Both the position numbers and the translations under genes were made by a program. DNA of 64,000 bases from Rhizophagus irregularis (taxonomy: Eukaryota > Glomeromycota > Glomeromycetes > Glomerales > Glomeraceae): NCBI RefSeq assembly GCF_026210795.1, contig NC_089448.1:496001-560000 (forward strand), read 5' to 3'. The notes below the pieces were generated by a model. That model saw nothing but the letters and a program-made list of their open reading frames with translations, made no database searches and had not been told where the DNA came from. This document shows, in pieces, positions 45,480-57,081 of this stretch (position 1 is its first letter; each line of letters begins with the position of its first letter).

Positions 45480-46104
45480 TTATCTTCTTCTACGATACGT
45501 AGGTAAGTTTCTCCTTGCCCTACGATCATCACGCGTGACTAAAATTGATCAAATTTATCAAATTTAAAACATGAACGTAAATATTAATTATAAATTTTAT
45601 TATAGTATAATTACCCGGCCTCTCCCAAAATCTCATTCTAAATTCGCGATAATATCTTGCGCCGGTACGCGTCCACAGCCGCCGCCCAGGGTTACCATTA
45701 CGATAAAGGACATAGTTCTAAATATCAAAATCAATTTGAATATTTGGTAAATACATTTAATTTATATGAATGTAATTTTATTTATTTACTTACATGGTAA
45801 TCCCTGACGAGGTTCCTCCACTTTTGGCTGCACTGTTGCCCGGAAACCCTCGTTCGAAATATTCTATTTATTCTGATTCAATTAAATGGATTGGTTAATT
45901 TGAATTTAAATTCTTTCTTAAAGAAATTATAGATATTAGTCATATGAACCTATTGGCAACAGAGTCCCAAAAATCTTGGCGGCTTCTACCATTAATATTG
46001 TGGTAGGCGCGGTTTCTGTCTCAGCGTATGTCAACAAGTTCGTCCATCATAGCCCAGTTCCAATGGACGTTATAGTGGGAACGACGACGTGTGTGGCGAG
46101 GCAT
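45480..46104 (-). pseudogene. Small Myb/SANT-like DNA-binding gene
   Basis: Four exons join in phase: 46104-45950, 45863-45794, 45717-45615 and 45538-45480, encoding 128 codons plus stop. The start reads MPRHTRRRSHYNVHWNWAMM. Trp residues spaced through exon 1 ('WNW', 'FW') and exon 2 'QQCSQKWRNLVRDYH' match the third helix of Myb/SANT (trihelix/MADF-like) domains, which bind DNA. The tail is Arg-rich. Exon 1 has an in-frame TGA at 46021-46023 that CGA to TGA would explain, so it is probably a recent pseudogene. It is more GC-rich than its surroundings and lies 0.5 kb outside transposon copy 2. Confidence 0.65.
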
Positions 46105-46636
46105 TATTAGATTAGATTTGATTTTTATAATTTGATTTTGGGATGAGTAAAAATTTGAAAGAAAGTCGTAAAATGTCACTTTAAATAAAATTTGAACAAT
46201 ACCTCTTTGGTTTGATTTTATTTCTCGTTTCAATTAAAATTTAATTTATTAGACTTTTCATTATTAAACATATTAATTAAATCTCATGCGGATATGGATT
46301 ATCTAAATATAAATATCATGATTCTAAATATAAATATAAATCACTTAATTTATTTTAATTTTTTTTAAAAAAAAATCTTAGTTTGATTTCAATTAAAAAT
46401 AATTAAAAATCATGTACATGTTTTGGTTATTTAAATATAAATATCAATATATTATATTTAAAAATAAACCAATTTATTATTAGCACATTCTATTGAATTT
46501 TAAAAAAATCAATTTTTTTTTTAAAAAAAAATCATCAATATATCATATTTAAAAATAAAACAATTATATTCTGATTAAATATTTTGCGTACATTTCTTAA
46601 AAAAATCATAAAAAAAAATCTTGTACGTCGTACATG
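46105..46636. other. AT-rich intergenic DNA
   Basis: No gene seen between the Myb/SANT-like start codon and the left end of transposon copy 2. 'AAATATAAATATCA' words recur. Confidence 0.4.
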
Positions 46637-46846
46637 CAATTACTAAATATCATCCCCTTGTGATAAATAAAAAATTACGCAACACAAATTCAACACAAAC
46701 TCAACACAAATTTAACAAATTTAACGAAATTTGGCCAAAATTAATAATTTTTTACCAGAATTATCAACACAAATTGAACACAAATTGAACACAAATTGAA
46801 CACAAATTTCAGTCACGATTTATTTATGTCACACCCGTGTTGTTAA
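46637..46846 (+). repeat. Left terminal inverted repeat, copy 2
   Basis: About 210 bp, high identity to the inverse complement of 52605-52791. It includes GTCACACCCGTGTTGTTAA at its inner edge and three copies of an AATTGAACACA unit (two on the right). Confidence 0.9.
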
Positions 46847-46971
46847 TAATTAAATAAATAAATCTGCATTTTATTTATGATATGGGAAACGTGACCATAA
46901 ATTCTTTAAGGATATAATTTTATTAAAATAAATCAAAACTCCTATATCAAGTGACTAAAAAATATATTTAT

Positions 46972-49900
46972 TTACGAAATATTCATTTTGTTTATCAAAT
47001 CGGGTACTATGTGAACGACACCATGTATAGACTCTATAGCTACAAAGTTATATAATTCTATCAATTTTAAGTGAGGACATCCATATAAATATGGGTTCCT
47101 TTTAGATTTAAAATCGTACCATTGAATTAATGCGAGATTTAGCGGTGGGTCTGTTAATACTTCTGCTAACAATAAGGCCTATAAATAATAAATATTTATT
47201 AATACTTTATAATAAATTATTACATAAATTGGAAAAATACCTGTCCATAACAAAGTCCTTTGTCTGATATATAATCATTTGATTCTTCAGAATCCATTGA
47301 AATAGCTATGTCACTAAACCATACTTTATTATGATACCTGTTTGTGGCACGCATTATGGCACCATTTTCCAGTGTTACTGATCCGTATATGTTTATTCGG
47401 GTTTCACCAATAATTGTGAACCCATCAAGTAAATCTAGATATGAATCCAGACAACTTATAAATCTAGCAAAACCGGTCTGCATTTTATTGTCTACGGAAT
47501 CTTTTTTTTCATTAAAAAATGTATTTGCATCTTGTAAAGAGAAATCAAAGAGTCTTGCAGAAAATTTACAAGTGCGAGGTGTTTTTGCCGGATTCACTGA
47601 ATGTTGAGACATTCTAATAGATATTGCTTGACGTTTTATCTATTAATTTAATTTCCATCTTAAGTTATATAATAAATATATACAATAAATAAATTTCCAA
47701 ATACTTACAGTTCGTAAAAGCTGAGGTTCGACATCTTTTTTATTGCTAATTCGGTAGGGTATTTTAACGAAATATTTGTGGAGACTTTCGTAAGTTTCTG
47801 TGGTATAGCCATTTATTGCGCCATAAGATCGTATTGAGTCAATAATGTGATAAACCCATGAATGCAATTTAGGCAACTTCAAATTGGAAGGAGAAACAAA
47901 TTTAAAAGCCTTGACAAACATCCGCGCCCATCTATGTATTGCATCCTAAAATTTAAATGTTAATTTAATTTATTTAATTTAAATTTTCGATTTTACTAAA
48001 ATTTTAATACATACATTAAATTTCTCCAAGTCACTTTCACTAAATTCTTCATATCTACTTAAAATATACATTTCATTCCAATATTCGTACAATTTCACAA
48101 GATCATCATTATTTACAAAATTATCTACTTCGTTATTATTTTCATCATATAAATTATCAATAACAAATATCATGACTTTCATCAAACTTCGATATTCATT
48201 AGCAGTTAATCTTGCAATTGACTGCAGTCCATTGGAAAAAATTTTAATGGCGGGAAAACGTGGAATTGCTGCTAGACGGCGATCTACTTCTTCAACTAAT
48301 TTATTACCATTAACATGTTGCAATTTTAAGATATCGCACGTGAAGATAATTTGATAACGAAATAAACCCAAATCTAAATGATGCATTCTGTCAGGAACAG
48401 TAGCCAAGTAGATATTTATATTCCTTGATAATATAAATATTTATAATTAATATATATATATGTTATTATAATTATTTCTACTTTTGCATACTTACGGCAA
48501 ATCCCAAAAAAAATTAGGTACAGATTCTATGCAAACAGATTTTTGTGTATCATTTTCAAAATATTTACGCATTTCATCATGAGTTCTTAGTATTACATCA
48601 TTAACCGATAAGTTTATATTTGCAAGATTGTTCCTTTTAATTAAACAGGAGTGACATGGAAGACTTGAATTGGAGGATTTATAAACTAAACAAAAACTTG
48701 CGGCTTCTGGCCAATCTGCAATAATAGTTGAAACTCTAGGATAAAACCAGGTATTTTCATTATTTATAAAAAGGTCTATACCATCTTTTAATAAAATAAT
48801 TGGTTCTAGTAAATGACGTAAAGATTTATGAAAGGTATCACGAACCAGATCTTTATTTGCAGCTTCTAAAATTGGTAAATATCCCAAAAGTTGCTTTGCA
48901 TCCTGTTTATTACGACGCCATATTGGGATATTGCCTAATGAAATATATATTGGATGCAATTGACTTTTTCCTAATGTATCTGTAGTTGTTGCATCAGAAT
49001 ATAAAATAATTGATAATAATTTGGAACCAGTAGGTAAGGATTCTTGCGTAGTTTTCCACCATTTTCCAGTGTTTTGTTCACTGTAAATACTTTCTCTATT
49101 ATACTATAAAATAATATAAATAAATTAAAATAAATATTATTTAAATTATTGAATTAACTAATATTTACTATTTACCTCATAGTTTTCGTAAGATAGCGCA
49201 AAATTTTGTGTTATGTCAGGAACAGTTAAGATATTTTTGATGCACTGTATTAAGTTTTGATAATAAAGAAAATAATCTTTATCCTTATGTTTTGTTATAA
49301 GAACTTTACTAAATTCTAAATTAGAAAACTGCATATTATTCATAAATGCTCGTCCCTGTTCAATATTTTTTGGTAATGGTGATTCTGTAAGATTTGAATG
49401 TTTATTAAAAAAACGTATTATTTCATTACCGCCTTTATTGTTTATTTTATATTTCGTTACTAATAACATTAGATCTTTATAAGCATCATTAGGAAATTCT
49501 GTGCAAGTTTTGGTATTGAGATTTTTGGGTTCTTCAAAAATTTCAGGCTCTTCAGATGAATCTAATATATTTTCAAAGTTACTATCTTCAAGGCTCATCT
49601 CTGATATTGCACTTCCAATACTGTCAAATGACATATTTTGTACATTATTATCATCATCCACCTAAAATTATAAACCAAAATGAGTTAGTATAATTTGAGC
49701 TTTTTCTTTAAAAAGAATAATCTGGAATAACATAATTATTGAGCTTTTTCTTTAAAAAGAATAATCTGGAATAACATAATTACCTCAACTTTATCATTTT
49801 CATATTCACTACTTAGATTACTTCTTGTATCCATTTCACTGCTATATTTTTCACTATCATTATTATCATCATCATCTTCTACTTCTACTTCTACATTTTT

Positions 49901-49978
49901 TAAGCATTTTTGGGCGTGTTGAGTATATGCAAAGCGTTGACTGAATATTCGCATACAAAGGGGGCATTTGAAACTCAT
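46972..49978 (-). CDS. Plavaka-like transposase, apparently intact
   Basis: Seven exons: 49978-49784, 49661-49176, 49103-48496, 48423-48015, 47945-47709, 47639-47241 and 47178-46972. Total coding length 2541 nt gives 846 residues without a frame break. Donors are GTAA/GTAT type. It starts with a C2HC finger (C5, C8, H21, C25). Conserved blocks are 'ILYSDAT', 'LGNIPIWRRNKQDAKQLLGYL', 'VPDRMHHLDLGLFRYQ', 'SYGAINGYTTETYESLHKYF' and 'ALIQWYDFK'. It would cut and join the element ends. DDE-type catalysis is assumed from family. With complete inverted ends present, this copy might still be mobile. Confidence 0.82.
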
Positions 49979-51100
49979 GTTACTAAATTAACGCGTCAAA
50001 TTTGATGAAAAGTATCAATTCACTATTTAATTTATATGAGATTATGTGTGCTAATAAAATTATATTGCAAATTCATTGTAAAAATTTAATGAATTAATTG
50101 AATGGATTACAATTGATTGAGTTATTTGAATAGACACGACTACGCAAATTTACGCATTAATGAATGGAACTGGCTGTAAGAATCTGGTGGCTAATATCGC
50201 GGAATCATTCGCAATTTTACGCATTATAGCAAAATTTAAAATATGCGAAACACTCAGCAATTTTGCTGTCAGGAACTTGCCGAGTTCGTGGGTTGGCAAA
50301 TCTAAAAATAAATGTAACAAGTCTATGATGTACCATATAAATATTGTTTATTATTTTATTTACTATTTCAATTTGCCGGCAACCTGCCAAGTGAATCTGA
50401 CAGCAAAAGTGCTGAGTGTTTCGCATATTTTGAATTTGCTGTAACGGGCTGTAAGAATTCGGATGGCTTATTCAATCGGCTAATCATCTGATAATCAGCC
50501 GCAAATTTATTGGCTTAACACGGTAAATCACTTTTACAATAATGGACGGATGATCAGCCACAAATTTATGCGATAATCAGGTTATAAGCGCTCAAGATCA
50601 CTATCAATCTGATCAGCCAAATGAGTTCACTGGCTGCAACTTTTTTTTTCCATGCATAAAAGCCCCAACATGTGTAACATGTTATTTTTTTATAAATTGG
50701 ATTTGATTAATATTTCAATTGTACTATGTGCTTTTACGAGAGTTTTTTTTTAAAGTTCTCTTATGAAAGTGTTACAATATTTTTTTGTAATATCACGATG
50801 CAAAATTTTTGCATTAGTACATTCATTTTTCGTAATATTTCGCATTAGTTCATCCATTTTTCGCAATATTTCGCAAGTTTTTTTTCTTTTTTAGTATAGA
50901 ATGGCGGAAATTACCTTATGACAGCTTGCCTCCTTTTTCTGAATTTCTGATTCATGTATTTCCCCCTTTTTCCTCATCCTTTTCGAATTTTCTAGTTCAC
51001 CTTTTTCTCATATATTTCCTCTTTTTTCTCATATATTTCCTCTTTTTTCTCATATATTTCCTCCTTTTTCTCATATTTTCGTTTCAAATTTATTATCATA
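49979..51100. promoter_or_regulatory. Divergent intergenic region of transposon copy 2
   Basis: The 1.1 kb between the two divergent start codons must hold both promoters. It contains a nested inverted-repeat element (50225-50443). Two copies of a GGCTGTAAGAAT(C/T) phrase (50168 and 50447) flank it. Several CATATATTTCCTC repeats (51009-51075) lie just before the accessory gene. No TATA-like box can be singled out in such AT-rich DNA. Confidence 0.4.
50225..50443. mobile_element. MITE nested in transposon copy 2
   Basis: 219-bp palindrome. The arms share AAAATATGCGAAACACTCAG and TTTTGCTGTCAG in inverted orientation and end TA(C/T)AGCAAA(A)TT. The end sequence resembles the CAGCAAATT end of transposon copy 1, so it may be a non-autonomous relative inserted at TA. 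Confidence 0.6.
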
Positions 51101-52518
51101 ATGGCTACAAAGCGTGGCGAGAAATGAAGAATTGACGATAATGAAAGATTTTCAAAACGTAGTACTGAGGGTAGCGAAGCTGAGAAGCGAGTGAGAATAT
51201 CCGATGATAGCGTTGATGGTATATATGACATGATATGTATCATATTCTTTATAAAAGAAATTATATAATATATAGTTAAATTATATTTTATTGTTAAAGT
51301 TAATAAAAAAACAATAGAAAAACTATTAAGAACCAATTCGCAGATAATTTCTAAGCTTGAAGTTCTTATCACCAGACAAAAAAATCTCGAAACCCGTCTC
51401 TCGAGCATAGAAAAAAAGCTCAACGATAATAACAAAAATAATAATAATACAATAGATCCGGAGTATGTAAAGGTAATAAAGATGAATATTATTTAATGTA
51501 AACCTGAAATGCTAACCTCGTTTGATTAGGAGCTCGTTAAGAAGGTGTCAAAAATTTTATTTGAAAATTTTGTTTATCCTTCGCAAGACGAGTACAAAAT
51601 CGCTACCGAAAAATATTTAAAAGACGAAAATCCGGAATTTATGCGCCAGTTCAAAAAAAATCAATGGATTATTTTTTTCGAAAAAAAAATTGCCCCGACT
51701 GTAAGTTAAAGCAATTATGAATTTTATTAAATTTCATACTAACATTTTTTTTTAATAGTTAGTACAACAACATAGAAGCATACGAGGGACGTTCACGTCT
51801 AGAGTTAAAGACGTTATGTATTCTGTTTTCGAAGTGACTGGGCATAAATTACCGTCTATTAACACTCAGGCTAGTCCGTCAAAGATTCAGGAATGGAAGA
51901 GTAAGGCGGAGGTGAAAAGATGTTACAACAACCTATTTAAAAAGGTTAAAGATGGGCAACCTACGACATATATGTCGCTGATAATTGATAAGTTGCGAAA
52001 AGAAAATAAAAATCCCTCAAAAACACAAATAGCGTATGCGATTAGCATATGTGAAACGTACTTAAATCCTAATAATCAAAACATTCAAATGAGCGAAAGT
52101 ATAATGAAGTCGAAGATAATCAACAACTTAGTAAGTTTTTAATTTACAATTTGCAAAATGTGAATTATTTGAATTACAGTTTATTTATTTATTTATTGAT
52201 TTTTAGCAAAAGTTGGAAAATAGGGATAAATTTACACATTCGGACGATGATTCTCATGATGGTAATGATGTAGACGATGGTGGTGATAGAGCAGCTGACG
52301 ATAGAGCAGGTGCGGCTGATGATGGTGTGACTAACGATGGTAGGCCTAACGATGGTGCGGCTAACGATGATGCGGCCAACTATGGTGCGGCCAACGATGG
52401 TGCGGCCAATGATGGCATAGCTGACGATGATATACTTTCTATTGACTCTTATAACACGGAGGAGGAAGGTCGGTATGTAAATAGTTTATTAGAGAATTAT
52501 GGGTTGCATAGGAAATAA
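51101..52518 (+). pseudogene. Transposon accessory gene, copy 2
   Basis: Exons 51101-51218, 51300-51472, 51530-51700, 51759-52130 and 52207-52518 join in phase to 381 codons plus stop. The protein has a basic start (MATKRGEK), a coiled coil ('TNSQIISKLEVLITRQKNLE'), a central helical region ('HKLPSINTQASPSKIQEWK') and an acidic tail with GAANDGAANDG-type repeats. The same order is seen in the copy 1 partner. The ninth codon is TGA (51125-51127), explicable from CGA. If real, it blocks translation from this ATG. Function unknown. Partnership with the transposase is inferred from conserved linkage. Confidence 0.65.
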
Positions 52519-52604
52519 ATATTATTTTTTATATATATCACACGTAATAGCATTTTTTTTACTATAATTAATATAGTTTTAATAAATAAAATGGTTATTA
52601 ATTC

Positions 52605-52791
52605 TTAACAACACGGGTGTGACATAAATAAATCGTGTCTGAAATTTGTGTTCAATTTGTGTTCAATTTGTGTTGATAATTCTGGTAAAAATTTGTTAAT
52701 TTTGGCCAAATTTCGTTAAATTTGTTAAATTTGTGTTGAATTTGTGTTGATAATTTTTAATTTATCACGAGGGGATAATATTTAGTAATTG
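52605..52791 (-). repeat. Right terminal inverted repeat, copy 2
   Basis: About 187 bp, inverse complement of 46637-46846. The outer end is ATTTAGTAATTG followed by the TG duplication. Confidence 0.9.
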
Positions 52792-52793
52792 TG

Positions 52794-53842
52794 CATATAC
52801 AATTTCTGTGATTTTTTAAAATGCGGATTTCTGTAATTTTATGATATCGTATTTTCTGGCCAATCAAATTAGGCTGATCCTTGCATGTGATTTAATCATT
52901 TAATCATTTAATCATGCACGCGTTTTTGTCTTATTTATTTTTGTTTCTTATTTCTTTATTCTTTTGTTCAATATTTTTAATTTTTTTGTCTCTTCTTTCT
53001 ATTATTTCTTTAATTATATACAATATATTTACATATATTTCATAATTTATTGCTTTGCAGGTATAGAAATATTTGTTTATTAATACTAATTATTTTCATT
53101 TTTTTTTACCTCTTTGTTATTTTGTATCGTAATACTAACAATAATATCCATGTTTCCTTTATTCCTTTTTACTTGTACTTTAATACTAACGATACTAACA
53201 ATACTAACAACATGTTTATTTTTTCCTTTCTCTTTATTTCTTTATTCTTTGTTTAATTACTTTGCAGGTATAGAAATATTTATTTATTAATACTAATTAT
53301 TTTAATATTAACACATTTTTTTTTTACCTCTTTGTTACTTTATGTCGTAATGTCATCGGGCTGGATGTGGGAGGTGCATGCACCACCCACCTCCGGGTCT
53401 ACGACCCATCGCAGTACCTATCTGGCCCCTATGGGGCTCAGGAATCCCCATATATCTGCCACAATCTGGGACAACATCTGGAACAAATATATATACCAAA
53501 TAACTAGAAAACAATAGAAAAGGAAGCAATAACGGATATAATGAGAGGGTTGTCCCGGATGTGGCAGATGTGGCAGATGTTTCAGAAAAATTATGAGAGG
53601 ACATCCCCCAGAAAAAGTTTTATTTTTACCCCCCAGATCCGCCACATCCAGAACATCTGGAACAAGTCAGGATTCCGTCTAATAATCTGTTAGAAGCAGT
53701 GAGATAGCAAACCAGGTAAGTTAGCAGGTAAGCCCCTAGAAGGTCTATAGAGCCAGTAAGACCAACCCCGTCCCACCCCCGTCAGAAAAAATAAGTAATT
53801 GAACAATGGGTATACCATAAGTAACCTATAAGAACAGATAAC
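52794..53842. other. Border between host DNA and viral-like cassette
   Basis: 53057-53150 and 53264-53352 are a direct repeat of about 90 bp (GCAGGTATAGAAATATTT ... TTACCTCTTTGTTA). From about 53345 GC content rises sharply. GGTGCATGCACC is a perfect 12-bp palindrome (about 53376). 'GATGTGGCAGATGTGGCAGA' and CCACATCCAGAACATCTGG form short direct and inverted repeats at 53560-53665. I see no gene. This may be the left end or a control region of the viral-like element. Confidence 0.5.
53797..53803 (+). promoter_or_regulatory. AATTGAA motif before F-box gene A
   Basis: AGTAATTGAA, 46 nt before the ATG at 53843. The next 30 bases (ATGG-TATA--ATAAGTAAC) are nearly shared with the F-box B upstream region. 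Confidence 0.6.
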
Positions 53843-54211
53843 ATGTATACCCCGCACGCAGTATCAGTAATCCCCGAACTTGTAGGCCATATCCTGGAAC
53901 TCATTCCAAGTAGCAATTTTGGGCCACATCTTTTAGAAGTCAGCCCAATCTGGAAAGCCGAAGCTGAACGAGTACTCTGGAAGCGGCATAAAAAAGCCGA
54001 GGAGGCATACGACAGGGCAGTAGAAAAGAAGGAAAAAGCAAATAATGCTCTTGGTCGATCGGAGGAGGAGGATAATAGAAATCGTGACCTCCGTGAACTT
54101 GAATGGAAGGCGTATCAAAAGGCTTGTAAAGAGTTAACGGACACTAGAAAAGAGCTAACTATAGTAAAAGGAGCTCTTGAGCGGTTTGGATTTCAGATAT
54201 ATGTAGTTTGA
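53843..54211 (+). CDS. F-box-like protein A with coiled coil
   Basis: 122 residues. The N-terminal segment 'VIPELVGHILELIPSSNFGPHLLEVSPIW' (read in parts) has the leucine/isoleucine pattern and central Pro of an F-box, which binds Skp1 in SCF ubiquitin ligases. The rest is a charged coiled coil ('KKAEEAYDRAVEKKEKANNA'). No substrate domain seen. It is the first gene of the viral-like cassette, intronless. An F-box-only protein could redirect host ubiquitination. That role is inference. Confidence 0.55.
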   Translation: MYTPHAVSVIPELVGHILELIPSSNFGPHLLEVSPIWKAEAERVLWKRHKKAEEAYDRAVEKKEKANNALGRSEEEDNRNRDLRELEWKAYQKACKELTDTRKELTIVKGALERFGFQIYVV

Positions 54212-54380
54212 AAAAGGGGAAGGGAAGATTTAGAGCAGTCGTAAAGGTTCGTGGTTTATAGTTTTTTTTTTATCCCTAGAAGATAACCAGATATAACCGG
54301 AGGACCGCAGAATCGCAGGACCACAGGACTACAGGAGGGTAACCTGGTAGGAGTGCAGATCTTTGGAAAAAATATTCGGC

Positions 54381-54387
54381 AATTGAA
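54381..54387 (+). promoter_or_regulatory. AATTGAA motif before helicase
   Basis: GGCAATTGAAGATTAGG, 51 nt before the ATG at 54432. Confidence 0.6.
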
Positions 54388-54431
54388 GATTAGGTAACTA
54401 TAAATTAGTACTCGATTTGATAGAACAAAAA

Positions 54432-56997
54432 ATGACTGCCCAAACTAGCACTCAAGCTCAAGTTATCCCCAAGTTCGGTGAACAGAAGAAGGCTTTTAGT
54501 ATTGATGAGCTTAAACGGCTCATTAACGCTGCAAAGAATATGAGGGATCTCAATCAAGCTAAAGGTTATCTTTGCAGTTACTTTATCCCCTGCTCCAACC
54601 CGCATGGAGTCTTCATGTGGCGATCAGAAATCAAAAACCTCGAGCACATCCCTGATAAAAATATTAATAAACTTATCCGTCCAATTACCAAAGTCTTTTA
54701 CACACAATCTGAACAGGGTCCTTCACAAAAGGTTGAATTTAATATCAACAAATGGTTTATGATCGAATATAGTACTGTATGTGTAGCTACCTGTGACCCT
54801 CAAAAATCCCGTATCTTTAAACTAGGTGGCCAACTTTATCTCAATATCTTTCCAGGATTCCTCCATATTCTGCGTCCGATATCCACTTTTGAATCTACAA
54901 CCCACCTCGCGGTTAAATTTATCTTCTCTCACATTCAGGATATCTGGTGTTCAGGCGATTGGAATCTTACTGAGTATATCATAAAGTGGTTGGCCGGTGT
55001 GGCAGCCGGAAGGAAAATGTATTCGATTCTCTACCTGAAATCTGGACAGGGTTGGGGTAAGAGTATTATAACAGATTTCATTCAACGTAGTGTCTTAGGT
55101 ACTCAACTTGTTTATAAGACCAGCGATCCTCAAACAATTCTTGGAAGTTTTAATGGGCAATTACAAGGTAAGGTTCTTCTCCTCCTTGAGGAAATGCCTA
55201 CAGAAAAAAGCCAGTGGAATAATCTGTATCGATCGTTGAAGGATAAGGTAACAGGTGACATAATGGAAATCCATGAAAAATACAAGACGCCAACACATTA
55301 CAAAAACTTTATACTCATCCACCATTGTACTCACTAATGAAAATGCTCTCAGAGTGGAGAATGACGATAGGCGCACAGTGTTCTTGGATGTGTCACCATC
55401 CCGCAAGGGAGACCTCAACTACTTTAAGAAACTCAGTGACGCTATGAAATACCCAGGCGCCAGTGAGGCATTCTATGCTTACTTGAGAGCCATTGCAGAT
55501 GCTTACCCAGACTTCAATGGGAATCCACCACCTATGACAACATCTAAGCAGGATCACATCATATCGACTCTCCCACCCCTATTTCAATTCATAAAGGACA
55601 CTTACCTCATAGTAAAAAATCATATAACCGACCTACCTGTTCAAGAATTTTATAGGGTATATACTTCATACTGTGAAACTCATTGCATTACACCCCTATC
55701 AAAGATAAACGCTTCTAGAATCCTATCAAATGAGTTGGGTATAAATAGCAGAAAAATACGTGTAGGTAAGGCAACACCACGAGTTTACAGCATATCCAGG
55801 GAGGACCTTTACAAGAAGTTTTTCACCAAAAAATGGATCCACGAAACAGATGAAATCAATATAGAAGGAATAGATGTAGAAACTCCTGAGAAGCCCGCAT
55901 CTGATCCAAATGCCTTGGTAAAGTTCTTAGCAAATATATATAATCCAGCTAGTAAATCGCAAGTAGATCAAGAGGAAGTGGAGTTAGTTGTTGAGAAACC
56001 TGTTGAAGAAAAACCTACTGAAGAGCAACCAGTTGCCAAAAAGGCTCCTCCACCAGTACCACCTAAACCTGATTGCTTGAAGGTAAAACCTGCACTTGTC
56101 ATCAAAGAGGATCCTATTCCTGAGGAATCTCCAGCTCCCATAGAGTCAGATACTGATGAAATTATAGACAGTTTTTCAGACTGTTATCTATCTGATGAGG
56201 AACCTGATCAAGAAAATGAGCCGCCTGCTGAGGAACCTGCATTTGAAGCTGATGATGACTACGACGTTTTAGATGACTTGCTATCTGACTCAGATCCTAC
56301 AACTGCAGACCAAGTTCCTGAGCAACAACCCGAGTCTCCTGCAGAATCTTCTGCAAAATCCGAATTTCTCGTAGATTCCAAATCTTCTACAGAACCTGTA
56401 GTAGAACTGACTCTCAAAGAGCAACCTATCCCAGAACCCGACACAGAACTAGAAGTTGACTGGGACCCTGAACCAAAGGAAGGTACTCGAGCACACTGGG
56501 TTTGGCATGAAAGGCACCGATGGGATCATAAGCCATGGGTCAAGAATTCAAAGGACCAGGTCTTCAATGATCTCTACAATACAGGTAAGGATTTATAGGC
56601 TAAGTACCAAAACACGTCAGACGAGTATGACTGGGAAATACTTGCGTTTGAAGTAGAGGAATGTCCCACAACGTGTATTGAGGACGAGTACCAGTACTAC
56701 TTTAGGAAGATAGTAGACCACTTCAAGGACTGGATCGAATATAATGGGAACTCACCTAAAACACCTAGCCATAAAGAACTCGCAAATCTAATAAGAGTAT
56801 ACAAGGAGGATCGTGATGCCGAGATTATCCCTACTACCTCTGGTTATGAAACTATGAAGATGAATAAAGGTAAGGCACGAGAAATCCCAGAGGAACGTCC
56901 AAAAACTGATATGGAACATGAATGGGAGGCCGCCAATGGAATCATCGATGACTGGGACGAAGAGGATACTGAGGGCGCTATCAACGACATATTGTAA
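54432..56997 (+). pseudogene. SF3 helicase (primase-helicase-like), broken
   Basis: Replicative helicase of the viral-like element. ATG at 54432. Walker A 'SGQGWGKS' is at about 204-211 and Walker B 'VLLLLEEM' at 248-255. The sensor-like 'IVLTNENALRVENDDRR' follows after a frame change near 55300 (one extra base would explain it), so the product is split between frames 54432-55337 and 55273-56598. A long acidic, Pro-rich tail (with APPPVPPKP) ends at TAG 56596-56598. Beyond it the same frame stays open for another 132 codons of similar composition to TAA at 56995-56997, so the TAG looks like nonsense. SF3 helicases are typical of polinton-like viruses, virophages and giant viruses (D5 group). 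Confidence 0.85.
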
Positions 56998-57054
56998 GCG
57001 CTATTTGAGATTATTTCTTTTTTTTTCGTATATATATAGAAAGATATTATTTAT

Positions 57055-57061
57055 AGTTGAA
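57055..57061 (+). promoter_or_regulatory. AGTTGAA variant motif before DNA polymerase
   Basis: TATAGTTGAAGACAAA, 27 nt before the ATG at 57082, preceded by a TATATATATAGA stretch. Closest spacing of the set. Confidence 0.45.
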
Positions 57062-57081
57062 GACAAATCATATACATAAAA

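Larger units (their letters stand above)
46637..52791. mobile_element. Plavaka-like two-gene DNA transposon, copy 2
   Basis: A 6155-bp element with long inverted ends (46637-46846 and 52605-52791), flanked by TG on each side (46635-46636 and 52792-52793). The ends start CAATTACTAAATAT. The length difference between arms is due to extra copies of an 11-bp AACACAAATT(G/C) unit on the left. Gene content and polarity are as in copy 1: minus-strand transposase, plus-strand accessory gene, both reading outward from a central non-coding region. The two copies share protein architecture but not end sequences, so they are different families. Confidence 0.87.
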
